DNA from: Hypsibius dujardini
Lineage: Eukaryota; Tardigrada; Eutardigrada; Parachela; Hypsibiidae
DNA: 36,278 nucleotides
Assembly: GCA_001579985.1 (NCBI GenBank)
Contig: LRSR01014152.1
Span: 1 to 36,278, forward strand
Direction: 5' to 3'
Positions 21,442-32,700 of the stretch are shown in pieces (the first letter of the stretch is position 1; each line of letters starts with the position of its first letter). The position numbers and the translations under genes are program-made. The notes beneath the pieces were generated by a model. It searched no databases. It saw only the letters and a list, made by a program, of their open reading frames with translations, and had not been told where the DNA came from.

Positions 21442-21581
21442 GTTTATAACGGGACAAGGAGAAATCAATTTCGAAAGGATTTATTTGCGCACTATCCCTG
21501 GTAGTTTAAACGGTACCTTCTGTTTGTACAAGTTGGGAAAAGGTCTAAATAAAACAATGCGTTTTCATTGGCCGTTGAGAA
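21442..21581. repeat. Upstream module B (copy 2)
   Basis: Direct repeat of 20091-20229, now immediately upstream of the region (about 21625 onward) shared by the two CRTC-like genes. Confidence 0.85.
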
Positions 21582-21782
21582 CAGGATTGACAACAGAAGA
21601 GGCGGTACTAATTTGCAATTTAGATTGGAGAGAGAGAGAATTCTGTGTGTGTGTGGGCCTGCGTGCGAGAGAAATTTTCCTTTGTCTACTGTTTTGCGGT
21701 TAAAACACAGGAAATGTCAAGTACCTGACAAGTACCTGACAAGGACGATCTTTGCCGTATTTTTCTCCGGCGTGGAACGGTC

Positions 21783-24700
21783 ATGGATTACAATCATCAG
21801 CTGTACGACAGTTCGAGGCTCAACTACCAGACACGGAGCCCACCGGAGAATCATAACAATAATGTGGGGACTAACGGTAACGGTGGTGGCGGTACCCGAC
21901 GAACTGGGGCTGTCACGGTGGCCGGAAGAGGAGGAAATTATCCTCAACAGGGACCGAACGGCCAAGGCAACGGTCGACAGATCCTGGAGCACCCCACTAT
22001 TAAAAGAGTCCAGAATCTTCGGAGGAACTCAATCCAACGTAAGTTCTATACAGAAGAAGGGATTGAATCAACAGGTTAGATACGTGCTGCAGGTAACTGT
22101 CGTTTTCGATGATATTTTGTGTTCTATTTGGCCATATACTTTCAGTCCCAGGATTATTAAGAATAACATTTTATTTGCTTTTTGTAGGGAAGATTTACGA
22201 ACACCAACTCAGAGAGGCAGAAACCACGAAATCGGTTAATCAGGCGCTGGTGCAGGCGCGGCCCATTACCCAGGGCCATCACCTTGCGGCGCCCAGCGTG
22301 CCGACACGGAAGCTCAGCTCGTCCACTCCCAATCTGTCGCTGATCTCCGAGTCGGAGCAGTTCCTCGGACCACCTCAGGTACATTGGATTTGAGAAGGGC
22401 AGTGGTGAATGTTTTTACTAATGGAGTGTTGATCTTAATAAGATCCCTTTTGATGTTATATACAAAAGAGAAGTGTAAAATTTGGGAGCAATCAATTCGT
22501 CAAATCGAAACAGATTGGCATTCTACATACATAAAGAGGGTGTTGTCCAAGTGTAAGTTATTTTAAGAGAGCATACATTGTTTTTAATTTTCTAACAGAG
22601 GCAGGACTACTTAAAATTTTTTTATTTATTTATTATTTTGTTTTCTTTATATTTAATATATAATTGATGGTTTTTAAGCTGACTGATCTTCGTTAGTAAT
22701 TTAGTTTTCAAAAGATATTTAATATAATAAAATTGTGATTAATATACAAATTATATCAGTATGTTAGATATATAGCACCGCGGTATTTTACAATTGGAAT
22801 CCCTGCTGGTAAACTTGCTTTCTAGTCTACCAACTGTATATCAAATCATTATTAACTTGTTCGAGCACTCATGCGTAGGATTTCTCCGCCACTTCGCAGC
22901 GGTGTTTGTACCTTTGGAATGGCTTCGGGCGAGTTGAGTTTGGTTATTGCGTTGTGTGAACACTCCCAATATATAATGCTATGAAAATGTGCCTTAGAAT
23001 ATCAATAAATTAGAACCTGTTTCAGCACTATGTTTTATCTTACAGAGACAGCCTCGTGCCCAAATATATTCCGCTCAAAAAAAAGTTTAGGTGAGAGCTA
23101 TGCTCACAACCCTACACAACCTTCCGTTATGCTCACAACCCACACAACCTTTTTAATTATCAATTGCTATGTGCTCAACCTTTTTCGCCAATTGTTGGGC
23201 ATAACCTTTAGCTATGTACACAATCTTTTTCCCAAAAACCCATCAAAGGATATAATTATAGTCATTGCCACGAAAAATCTTCGTTCATACAAGCAACGCC
23301 TTCCTGCATATTGCAAACCCGTCCCAATTTTGAATATCTGTTTGTGTGTCGTCGTATTAAATAGCCTTTACGATGTGTAATATGTCACGTACTGTACTGC
23401 CACGTTAGCTTCGCGCTACAAACACACCATTCAGTACATACTGCCCGGGCAAACACATAACACGGAGTGCAGGAGGGGAAAATCGCCCGAGGGCGGGACT
23501 ACAGGTGCGCGAAGCTAACGCGGCATTACAGTACTTCTTTAAGCAATACTTCCAGTGCAACTCAATCATATACTAAAAAAAAACGAAGAACTGGAGAATA
23601 ACAATGGCATCAATGCCGAGTATGCAAACGAGACGATGGATGACAACGATGGATGACGAGTTCTCACATTATGATCCCATAAAACCCTGTGTACCTTCTA
23701 CTAAATGAAAACTCTCCTCTTGATTACGAGTACTATTGCAACCAAAAGTATATAAAAAATCTTCCAGAAAAGGTTGTGTAGCTAAAGGTTGTGCCCAACA
23801 ATTGGCGAAAAAAGTTGTGTACATAACGATTGATAATTAAAAAGGTTTTGTGGGTTGTGAGCATAGCGAAAAGTTGTGTAGGGTTGTGGGCATAGCTTTC
23901 TCCAAAAGTTTATGCCTCCCGAATATGCTTTGTATATACACTACTACGGCGCTTGGAATTTGATATAAATATAGCATAGTCTTGAATTAGGAGGTTTAAT
24001 TTGTGATATGTTCCAGAGCTACGGTCAACCGCGATCGCCCATGAGGTCCGAGCGTAGCCACAGTCCGAGGAGTCCCCGCATGAGCCCGTATCCTTTGTCA
24101 CCGGCGTCCAGTTCGTCCCATCTCGCAGACTACGGGGGAGGCGCCGAACTGGCTGACCAAACGCAGCGGATGCATCTGTCTAGTCCAGTTCCATCGCAGC
24201 TGATCAACGGCAGTCCAAGTCAACCTTCCTACCTCAATAGATACCAACAAAACGAGCAACAGATGCAAAATCAGGCTCGGAATCACCTCCAACAGGTGGA
24301 ACAATATCAGCAGCCACATCAGACGCAGCCACAGCAGCAGTCAATGAATTTGGGAGCTCACAATGGAACTAACGGCTATTCTCGCAATCCACAGTATTTA
24401 CAATCACACAACGGCGCATTTTCGGTAAGGGATTTTGTCTTTCTGTCTGTCTGTCTGCTTGCCTGCTTGTCTGCCAGCCAGCCTGCCTGCTTGTCTGCCA
24501 GCCAGCCTGCCTGCTTGCCTGTCTGCTTGTCTGCCTACCTGCTAGCCTGCCAACCTATATATCTGTCCATAGCCGATCTATCCATCTTTTTATCGAGCTG
24601 ATGGCCGGCCTATCTGTTTGTCCGTAACCTGCCTATCTCTCTGACAATGAAATGATACATCGCCGAGCTTATGTTGTCAAACGAATTTTAAAGGGTCAGA

Positions 24701-25520
24701 TTTCACCCGCAAGTCCGGCCGTTCAGATCGTTCCAAATCAGCAGCAAGAGCAGGACGGTTTAGAACGGCAGCTGGCTAACCTCATGGACGACTTGTATGG
24801 GGGGAACGGAGCTCCACCAATTCTGTCCTCTTCCGCCCCTGCGAAGTACGAAGAGAAATGCAATTTCGTGACAGACAATTCATACCGCGTTTTCTTCTCG
24901 GCACTAGTCATGATTAAGTGTTGTTCATTTCTAGTGACAACAAGCATACAACTGGGCAAGCAGCTCAGGCAGCATCCCAGATGCAGTTAACCTTTGGTGG
25001 GACAATGGTTCATCCGCCGTTCAATGCGCCGGTTGAGTCGGTGTCATTCAACATCATTCAGGCACATGCGAATCAAAATGAGGCATATCAACAACAGTCG
25101 ACCTACCAAATCCAATCCGGGTTCTTCAACCAAAATGCTAAGAAGGAAGCTTCTGTCACAGAAATGGATGATGAAGGTATCGACGCTATCGCCGAAAGAC
25201 TGCGCCTGGGTGGGGAGTCGCTTGCCAAGTTGAAGGCGGAGGGGTTTAGCACAAAGGACGACCTGAAACTCCTGAGTAGCGGCGCGGTCACCGAGCTGAA
25301 GCTAGGGAATTTGAGGGACACGCTGGCCGTCCAGAAGTATATCTCCGACTCCAACGGCGAAAAGGTCGCCAAGGTACGCCAAGAAACAGCTTCTAATCTG
25401 CGTACGTCACACTCCCGTCAACCGGCCGTGCAGAAGTCGTCGAACCGGGCCGCACCCTACCGACGACAAAACACCTCAAGCCTTGCGAGTGAGTCTGGCA
25501 ATTCGGAATCAGACATTTAA
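21783..25520 (+). CDS. Truncated CRTC-like gene fused to a retroelement gag-like domain (5 exons, 530 aa)
   Basis: Exons 21783-22038, 22188-22378, 24017-24424, 24694-24845 and 24935-25520; phases agree (531 codons). Residues 1 to about 403 match the full gene at 29926-34194: a Gly/Asn-rich N-terminus, LRRNSIQRKIYEHQLREAET at the exon 1/2 junction (CREB-binding-helix-like), a Ser/Pro block (SPRSPRMSPYPLSPASS) and a Gln-rich stretch. After Asn-Ala (codon ending at 25139) the frame continues without a break into about 127 residues of other origin. These include a SAM-like helical segment (EGIDAIAERLRLGGESLAK ... LKLLSSGAVTELKLGNLRD) and a basic/Ser-rich tail ending SGNSESDI. The C-terminal activation region of the family is lost. 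If expressed it could act as a dominant or decoy form; that is inference. It may equally be a pseudogene that has kept its frame. Confidence 0.6.
23082..23910. mobile_element. Fold-back / long-TIR element, copy 2
   Basis: Same family as 5304-5913, in inverse orientation. Left arm about 23082-23240 and right arm about 23765-23910 are inverse copies made of GCTATGCTCACAACC and CACAACCTTT modules. Blocks next to the arms (ATTGCAACCAAAAGTATATA, CGTATTAAATAGC) match copy 1, while the core differs and contains a nested MITE. It lies in intron 2 of the truncated CRTC-like gene; the other CRTC-like gene lacks it. Confidence 0.8.
23392..23531. mobile_element. Nested TA-flanked MITE, 140 bp
   Basis: Ends CTGTACTGCCACGTTAGCTT / inverse of CTGTAATGCCGCGTTAGCTT, TIR of about 27 bp, with TA on both sides (23390-23391, 23532-23533). 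Inserted in the core of the fold-back element, so it is younger than that element. Confidence 0.75.
24438..24545. repeat. CTGT/CTGC microsatellite in CRTC-like intron (left)
   Basis: Tetranucleotide-rich tract with a 20-bp sub-repeat (TGTCTGCCAGCCAGCCTGCC twice). It begins about 14 bp after the exon 3 donor of the truncated gene. Confidence 0.9.
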
Positions 25521-26497
25521 GATGATTTGACGGAAACTTTCACGTTGTAAAACTCGCGCGCAATTTTCCACGACCACACGAATCAGTCTTTCTTCGCAAT
25601 AGTACAAGACATGATAGAAATTCAAGCCTCTCGATATTAGTTGTAATGGATTCTTCTCAGAGTCCTCTAACGTGCTCTCTCGATTGATGGTATCTAAAGC
25701 CCACGCTGTTGCTTGCGTCGAATACAATATATAATGCATAACCGCACCTCTCTTGTAGACAAGGACTTTCGTCGTATGCTCGCACCTCGCTATTTCATCG
25801 GCGCTAATTACCGTCGCAATGGCCCAGCCAACAGTTCCGGAGGACTCTCCGCGGGGAGGCCTGCCTCTCGCAACACATAGAACCGCTCTGGTGAGAAGGG
25901 TGGACCGGCGCGTTTGGTGGAAACCCACGGCAGTTCCGACGTCAACGAGACCTGCGGTCGTTGGCAGTAAGCAAAGTTTTTCTCGCATGTCGGCACCATC
26001 TGCAAGTACGCCCACCACCGCGACTGCTGCAATGGAAATCACACAGCCGCCAACTGCTACAGGGGAAGCAACACCGGCAGCAACAACAGCAACGGGAAGC
26101 AATGAGGTCTCGCAGTGTCTCCTCATATTCCATATTTGCACTTTATTAGTTCAACACTTGACCTTTATTCCACTCGCATATTACTCCATAATACTAACCG
26201 TACTGTTAACTCTGACCTGTACGTGAGATGTACTCGTACTCGTAATGTGGGGAACTGGGTTACGTTTATGAGCGACGATTTTGATGCGCCCTTTCTTCTT
26301 GATGGAATTTCCTTCGGATTTCGCATTATAGACGACGATACGGACATAAAATCTGCATTTTGCAAAAACTACGTTAGTGCTCTCTCGCAGACAGTCAAAC
26401 CAAAACTTGACGCCCTTTTCCGAGAAGAAGTGGAAATGGGGCGTCTGTCCCACTGTGTTGAAAGTCCGGTTCGCGTACAAGCTATTGGCGCCGTTCA
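25140..26497 (+). mobile_element. Degenerate YR/DIRS-type retroelement fragment (gag-like, zinc knuckle, RT start)
   Basis: Three pieces in the order of tyrosine-recombinase retroelements. First, 25140-25520 encodes a SAM-like gag segment, open and fused to the upstream gene. Second, about 25960-26090 in another frame (with stops) gives KFFSHVGTICKYAHHRDCC then NGNHTAANC, the Cys/His spacing C-x-Y-x-H ... C-x-G-x-H-x-A-x-x-C of the zinc knuckle ending such gags. Third, 26250-26497, in the same frame, gives FDAPFLLDGISFGFRI, then KSAFCKNYVSALSQTVKPKL, a GRL..C..SPV block and QAIGAV, the stretch preceding the reverse transcriptase palm. It is cut off there by the PARP fragment. Class assignment (DIRS/Ngaro-like) is from motif order only; no recombinase or terminal repeats are present. 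Confidence 0.55.
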
Positions 26498-26754
26498 AGG
26501 CTCTGCACCAGCTTTGACAGCTTCGACTCGGGGATTTTGATTGGCTCCGACGGCCCAGGCGCGACCGCATCCGGTTCGTCGTCGGCGGTCGCTTCGAAAT
26601 CCCGCATCACCATGTCGTACTTGCCGGGGACTTTCTCGAAATGCTCCCGCTCGTTCCAGTCGTTGTTAGTCTTGCCCTTGAATCTGAATGGAAACAAAAA
26701 GTACTGAAATGACGCAAACAACCAGAAAACAGTGATAGCATGTCAAGATGCCAG
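26498..26754 (-). pseudogene. PARP2-like gene fragment (partial exon and intron)
   Basis: Nearly identical to 17923-18180 of the PARP2-like gene, same strand. It contains most of exon 7 (from the conserved EKVPGKYDM region to the middle of the regulatory-domain start), its acceptor, and about 70 bp of the preceding intron. Retention of intron sequence shows DNA-level duplication, not retroposition. It stops at the point where the source runs into the CAGG microsatellite. It cannot encode a functional enzyme. Confidence 0.9.
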
Positions 26755-27534
26755 ATCTAAGATAAAATAAAATATAAATAATACTGTAGCGAATTCTTAA
26801 ATGGGATTGACAAAAAAAGAGGTACAAAGTACTTATTCGCAATCTTGATTAATGCTGTTGAGTTGCGACCATAAGACTTCTCTGCAGCAGCGAAGGATAT
26901 TATTCAACTAATTGGTCTACCTCTACTTGACCAAGGGAAGGCTAATCAAATTGTTTGGATTTGATAGAGGCAGAGAGGGGGGGGGGCGGTGCAAAATGAC
27001 GTTAGAGAGGGAAATCTGCCGCTCAATGGCTTCGAAACCTTGCGTGCCTGTACTTGACTGATTTAATTAAAGTAGTTATTCAGGCATTTCCAGTTCAATG
27101 TCTTTTATAACTATCGGTTCCTTAGTTTATTTTTAATCTAATTAATGAGGAATTTTAGCTTTTCTACTTGAAACTCTAGTGAAAGAATTTTTTTTTGTTT
27201 TTAAGAAACTAGGAAGAGCAAACTACAACTAAATAAAAGCTACTAAAAGTTTCAGTCAAGTTCTAGTTTTGCTTAAGCTTTTTTGCCATCCGTAACTGGT
27301 TATGAGATTATCCATCCTGTTCTGAATTGCACCGCGAGGGACTTGTGTATACCGGTAACTGATTTTTTGAGGGATGTGCCTCAATAAACCTATTTTAGGG
27401 CTGTCTCGTTAAGCTCTCTTTTTTTTGCTGGGCATCTAAAATGCAAAAATAATGAGTTGCGCGATGCAAACGACTCTTGCAACAACTGGCGCGAAACGAC
27501 CCATAGAAGCGACCAGCCGGAGATGTGGTCTTGA
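26755..27534. other. Spacer, no gene seen
   Basis: AT-rich, with a G-run near 26980. If the duplication model is right, this and the following stretch to about 29770 replace the PARP 5' half and the divergent promoter of the second unit; no remnant of PARP exons 1-6 was recognised. Confidence 0.45.
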
Positions 27535-28450
27535 AGATCAAATTGGGTTCCGGTCTGACCGGAAGACAAACCTTATGCTAACAAGATGAACCATGGGATC
27601 GACAGCTAGAAGGAAAGTCCGGAGTTCCGGTGATGGAGGGAGTCAGGAACATTCACGCTCAGCTCGGATGGTCGACGGCCAGTATGGAGGGTTGACGGCC
27701 TGTCCGGAAGACAGCAGTCTGATCTGGAAGGTGACCAAACTGTCTTGCGAGTTTGCGCTCAGTCCGGAAGTTTAACGGCCAAACTGGAGGATCAACCGTC
27801 CATTTCAATAAACGATTGTCCGTCCGTCCGGAAGCTCACAATCATTGTAGAAACGGACAGCCAGTCTGGACGGTTCACGATTAGTCCGTAGGGTACGCCG
27901 TCCGTCCGGACTATATAACGTTAGTCCGGAAGGTTAGCGGTCAACTCAGCAGGGGAACAGTCACCCGGAAGGTCCATGGTCAGTCCGGAAGGTTTAAGGT
28001 ATATTTGGTGTGAAATTGAAATTAACCTGTCGGTCTGGAAGGCTTGCACACCCAGTTCAGATGATTAATGACCAGTCCGAAACGCTTTCGGCCTATCCGA
28101 ACTATTTCCCATCATTCTGAATAGTTCACCGTTAGGTTCGACGATCCGTCTCAAAGATTTGAGCTCCGTTCAGAAGATTGACGGTCAGTCTGGAAAGGGA
28201 GACGGATGGCCGGAAGGTTTGAGGTCATTTCTTAAGGTTAATGGATTGTACTCCGGACGGTTGGCGGTTTAACCGGAAGACCGACGGTCAATCCAGCAGA
28301 CTGATAGTCAATGCCTGGTACCTTCCAGACTGCCCGCGAGCTTAACGAACTGACCGTCAACCTTTCAAATAACCGTCAGTCCTCCGGTTAAACTGCTGAC
28401 CTTCCGAACTGTCCGGTCATCATCCGCACTGATCATTAACCCTCCTGACC
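27535..28450. repeat. Degenerate GTCCGGAAGG minisatellite with inverted end
   Basis: About 900 bp made of imperfect 20-30-bp units around the core GTCCGGAAGGTTGACGGTC. From about 28310 the units are in inverse orientation (GACCGTCAACCTT, CTGACCTTCCGAACTG). The array is therefore an imperfect palindrome, like the CCGTCC element at 11262-11895. Non-coding. Confidence 0.75.
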
Positions 28451-29148
28451 AAAATCATTGCTCAATTTGCCAAAAATCAAACAACGTAAGTTTTCTTGAC
28501 AGTGTCTGATCCAAAAGTTAACTGACAATCGATTAAAATGAACAGACAAATGCTTTGACGACAGGAGCCGAACTAATGATCATATTATGCGACCGGAACA
28601 TGGCGGCTGAAATTTCAAAAAATACCCATAACCCCGCCTACTGGCTTCGAAACAATTATCTACTCACGGCAATCGACTAAAAATTAAATTTCGAATTATG
28701 CTGTGTCAAAAATATACTTTCAATCTTTTGAATTGAATGAGCATTAATCGGCCTTGCCAAGTGGCCCGGGATAGGACCGGAAAAGTGGCGGCCAAGAATC
28801 GGATGGATCGCTCGCTGTGCATACAGTGGCTCCATTCGCGACCGCGGTGTTTTTCACGTGCTATCCGGAAAAAAACATCTCTTCGCAATGCCGTGTCGCT
28901 GCGGCTCGCGCGCGCGCGCGGTGTCACTCGCCTCAAGGCCCAATTTGAGATGTGCATTATATCGGTGTGCGGATTGCTTTGTCAAGCAACTTTTTCCCTA
29001 AACGCTCTCTGTCCGTCCCCGGTCAGTCCTGCGCTGTCCCTGCTGTTGGTGCCGTGATTAGATAAGAAAACGCAGCGGTAGGCACTTCTGTAAACTGGTA
29101 TACCTTAACCGACCAACCCAACACACTACTGTACTGTGTGCACTGTGG
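28451..29148. other. Spacer, no gene supported
   Basis: An open frame at 28737-29057 has no recognisable domain. A CG-dinucleotide run (about 28909-28920) is present. Confidence 0.4.
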
Positions 29149-29150
29149 TA

Positions 29151-29492
29151 TGAGGGAAGGGCACTGGAATGAGCCACTTGGCTTTCCGTACCGTGGAATG
29201 GGCCACCGGGTGGCAGGGGGCGCTCTGTAGCAAATTAATCGAAAACACATGAATCACTGCATATTCAGCGACCTCTATAGTGAAATTTTCCAACCGTTCA
29301 ATTATTTCGCTTGTTCAACATGTTCCCACAACTTTTTTTTCATATCTGATACGCGTTCCACCGGGTTATCGATTATTCTCTTTTGTTGAAGACCTTGATG
29401 ATAGCCAAAACTTGTGTGGAAGTTCTGATTCCAGGGTGGCCCATTCCAGGGTACGGGAAAGTCCAGTGGCCCATTCCAGTGCCCTTACCTCA
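29151..29492. mobile_element. TA-flanked MITE, 342 bp
   Basis: Left arm TGAGGGAAGGGCACTGGAAT through GGAATGGGCCACC and right arm (29431-29492) are inverse copies of about 62 bp with a few mismatches. TA lies directly outside both ends (29149-29150, 29493-29494). Each arm contains an internal repeat of TGGAATGGGCCAC. Confidence 0.85.
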
Positions 29493-29516
29493 TACTTCAT
29501 GGCCGTCGGTCGTATA

Positions 29517-29556
29517 CACACACACACACACACACACAATACACACACACACACGG
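29517..29556. repeat. CA dinucleotide microsatellite
   Basis: About 19 CA units with one ATA interruption. Confidence 0.95.
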
Positions 29557-29769
29557 CACATGCGCTTGCTCTTTGCAGCGCTGCGACTCGCGTTGTAGCG
29601 ATTCTCTCTTGAGTTTCTCGTGCAGCGTGTCTCGGTCAGTGCGGCGGCAGGGAAGTGTGTCGACTCGCGGACTTGCGCGACCGGAGAGACAAGTTGTTCT
29701 GCTGGTGTTATTTGTCAATAATAAACCCGTTAACGATTCCGAAGCCCGTACTACCTATTAAGCAGTCTG

Positions 29770-32700
29770 CGCAGAGAGAGAGAATCGTGTGTGTGTGTGT
29801 GTGTATGTGTATGTGCGTGCGAGAGAAATTTCCCGTGTCTACTGTTTTGCGGTGAAAACACAGGAAAATGTCAAGTGCTTGACAAGGACGATCCTTGCCT
29901 TATTTTTCTCCGGCGTGAAACGGTCATGGATTACAATCATCAGCTGTACGACAGTTCGAGGCTCAACTACCAAACACGGAGCCCACCGGAGAACCATAAC
30001 AATAATGTGGGGACTAACGGTAACGGTGGTGGCGGTACCCGACGAACTGGGACTGTCACGGTGGCCGGAAGAGGAGGACATTATTCTCATCAGGGATCGA
30101 ACGGCCAGGGCAACGGTCGACAGATCCTGGAGCACCCCGCTATTAAGGGACTCCAGAATCTTCGGAGAAACTCAATCCAACGTAAGTTCTATAAAGAAGA
30201 AGGGATTGAATCAACAGGTTAGATACGTGCTGCAGGTAACTCGTTTTCGATGATATTTTGTGTTCTATTTGGCCAAAATATTTTTAGTCCCATCATTATT
30301 AAGAATAACGCGATTTTATTTGCTTTTTGTAGGGAAGATTTACGAACACCAACTCAGAGAGGCAGAAACCACGAAATCGGTTAATCAGGCGCTGGTGCAG
30401 GCGCGGCCCATTACTCAGGGCCACCTCCTCGCAGCGCCCAGCGTGCCGACCCGGAAGCTCAGCTCGTCCACTCCCAATCTGTCGCTGATCTCCGAGTCAG
30501 AGCAGTTCCTTGGACCACCTCAGGTACATTGGATTTGAGAACGGCAGTGGTGAATGTAATTAATAATTGAGTGTTGATCTGAACAAGATTCCTTTCGATG
30601 TTATACGCAAAGAGACGTCGGACTATATGCAAGTCGGATCTGATTGGCATGCTACATAAATAAACGTATTGTCTAATTTATTTTATGGGAGCATACACCG
30701 TTAATAATATTCCAACAGAGGCAGGAATAAAAAAACTTGACGATTTTTAATATTATAAATTGCAATTAATACACAAATTATACACATATGTTAGATTTGT
30801 GGCACTGCGGTATTTTGCAATTGGAATCCCTGCTGGTAACTCTGCTTTTTCGTCTACCAACTGTTTATCGAATTATTATTAACTTGTTCGAGCACTTCTG
30901 CGTAGGACTTCTCCGCCACTTCGCAGCGGCGTTCGTACCTTTGGAATGGCTTCGGGCCAGTTGAGTTTGGTTATTGCATTGTGTGAACACTCTCAAGATA
31001 TAATGCTATGAAAATGTGCCTATAATGTCAATATAATTAAAACCGGTTTCAGCGCTGTGTTCTATCTAACAGAGACAGCCTCGTGCCCAGATTTATTCCG
31101 CTCAAAAAAGCCTGCGCCTTGCTGATTGTCGTTAATTGCCGATTGTCTTCTCGTATTTAAGCCGCACCTGCTGTTTCGTATTTGGATAACACACATACAC
31201 CAAAGACGATTGATAAATAATTGTTTTCAAGGTTAACAGAAGACCTAGTCCAACCTGCGTGCAGGTGTTTAAATCCGTCGTTCCGATTTCGGAAAACCTT
31301 CCAGACATCTAAAAAGACGTGGAACTATACTGCCGTTGAACCCATCAAAGTTGACCTTAAAGATATAGGAAATTACTGAGGTAGAGCGTTCTTATCGCGG
31401 TCGTAAAGGGTGCGTCTTTTAGATAGGGTGAGATGAGTAATGTTTCTGACCCAAATCAAAGAAGAACCCGGATATGTTATGCTAGGGCGTTTGGAATGTG
31501 ATATACAAATAGCATAGTCTTGCATTAGGGGTTTAATTTGTGATATGTTCCAGAGCTACGGTCAACCGCGATCGCCCATGAGGTCCGAGCGTAGCCACAG
31601 TCCGAGGAGTCCCCGCATGAGCCCGTATCCTTTGTCACCGGCGTCCAGTTCGTCCCATCTCGCAGACTACGGGGGAGGCGCCGAACTGGCTGACCAAACG
31701 CAGCGGATGCATCTGTCTAGTTCAGTTCCATCGCAGCTGATCAACGGCAGTCCAAGTCAACCTTCCTACCTCAATGGATACCAACAAAACGAGCAACAGA
31801 TGCAGAATCAGGCTCGAAATCACCTCCAACAGGTGGAGCAATATCAGCAGCCTCATCAGACGCAGCCACAGCAGCAGTCAATGAATTTGGGAGCTCACAA
31901 TGGAACTAACGGCTATTCTCACAATCCACAGTATTTACAATCACACAACGGCGCATTTTCGGTAAGGGATTTTATCTGTCTGTTTGTCTGTCTGTCTATC
32001 CCTCTGCTGCTATGCCTTTCCATCCCTTGGCATGCTTGCCTAGAGTGGATTTGTTTGTCCTGTCAACTTACAACCACAGCAACATATCTGGTCTCTCTGT
32101 CTGTTTGCTTGGCTGTCTGGCTGGCGCATCTTCGTATGTCTGTTTGTTTGTCGTTTTGTCTGTCTGTCTGTCTGTTTGTTTGTCAGCCTGTCTGTCTGCC
32201 TGCTAGTCTATATATCTGTCTATCGTCGATCTATCCATCTTTTTATCGAGCTGATGGCCGGCCTATCTGTTTGTCCGTAACCTGCCTATCTCTCTGACAA
32301 TGAAATGATACATCGCCGAGCTTATGTTGTCAAACGAATTTTAAAGGGTCAGATTTCACCCGCAAGTCCGGCCGTTCAGATCGTTCCAAATCAGCAGCAA
32401 GAGGAGAACGGTTTAGAACGGCAGCTGGCTAACCTCATGGACGACTTGTATGGGCGGAACGGAGCTCCACCAATTTTGTCATCTTCCGCCCCTGCGAAGT
32501 ACGAAGAGAAATGCAATTTCGTGACAGACAATTCATACCGCGTTTTCTTCTCGGCACTAGTCATGATTAAGTATTGTTCATTTCTAGTGACAACAAGCAC
32601 ACAACTGGGCAAGCAGCTCAGGCAGCATCCCAGAGGCAGTTAACCTTTGGTGGGACAATGGTTCATCCGCCGTTCAATACGCCGGTTGAGTCGGTGTCAT

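Larger units (their letters stand above)
21625..25139 (+). repeat. Segmental duplication, left copy (CRTC-like gene 5' part)
   Basis: Homologous in direct orientation to about 29770-32792: the 5' flank, exons 1-4, part of exon 5 and most intron sequence. Identity is very high in exons and lower in introns. It ends abruptly within exon 5 after the codons AAT GCT; the next base belongs to unrelated sequence. About 23082-24000 (fold-back element and flank) is replaced by different sequence in the right copy. Confidence 0.9.

Noticed and set aside
23044-23090. Possible extra exon RQPRAQIY in both CRTC-like copies (also near 31073)
   Set aside because: Good acceptor and conserved sequence, but no credible donor in either copy, and skipping it keeps the phase.
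25509-26141. 210-codon minus-strand open frame
   Set aside because: Lies antisense to the gag tail and zinc-knuckle region of the retroelement fragment, which has motif support; the minus frame has alanine/valine-rich composition and no motif.
25819-26226. 135-codon plus-strand Thr/Ala-rich frame
   Set aside because: Out of frame with the zinc-knuckle/RT reading and low-complexity; no motif.
28737-29057. 106-codon open frame, Arg/Ser-rich
   Set aside because: No signal, no domain and no splice or paralog support; GC-rich stretch favours chance open frames.
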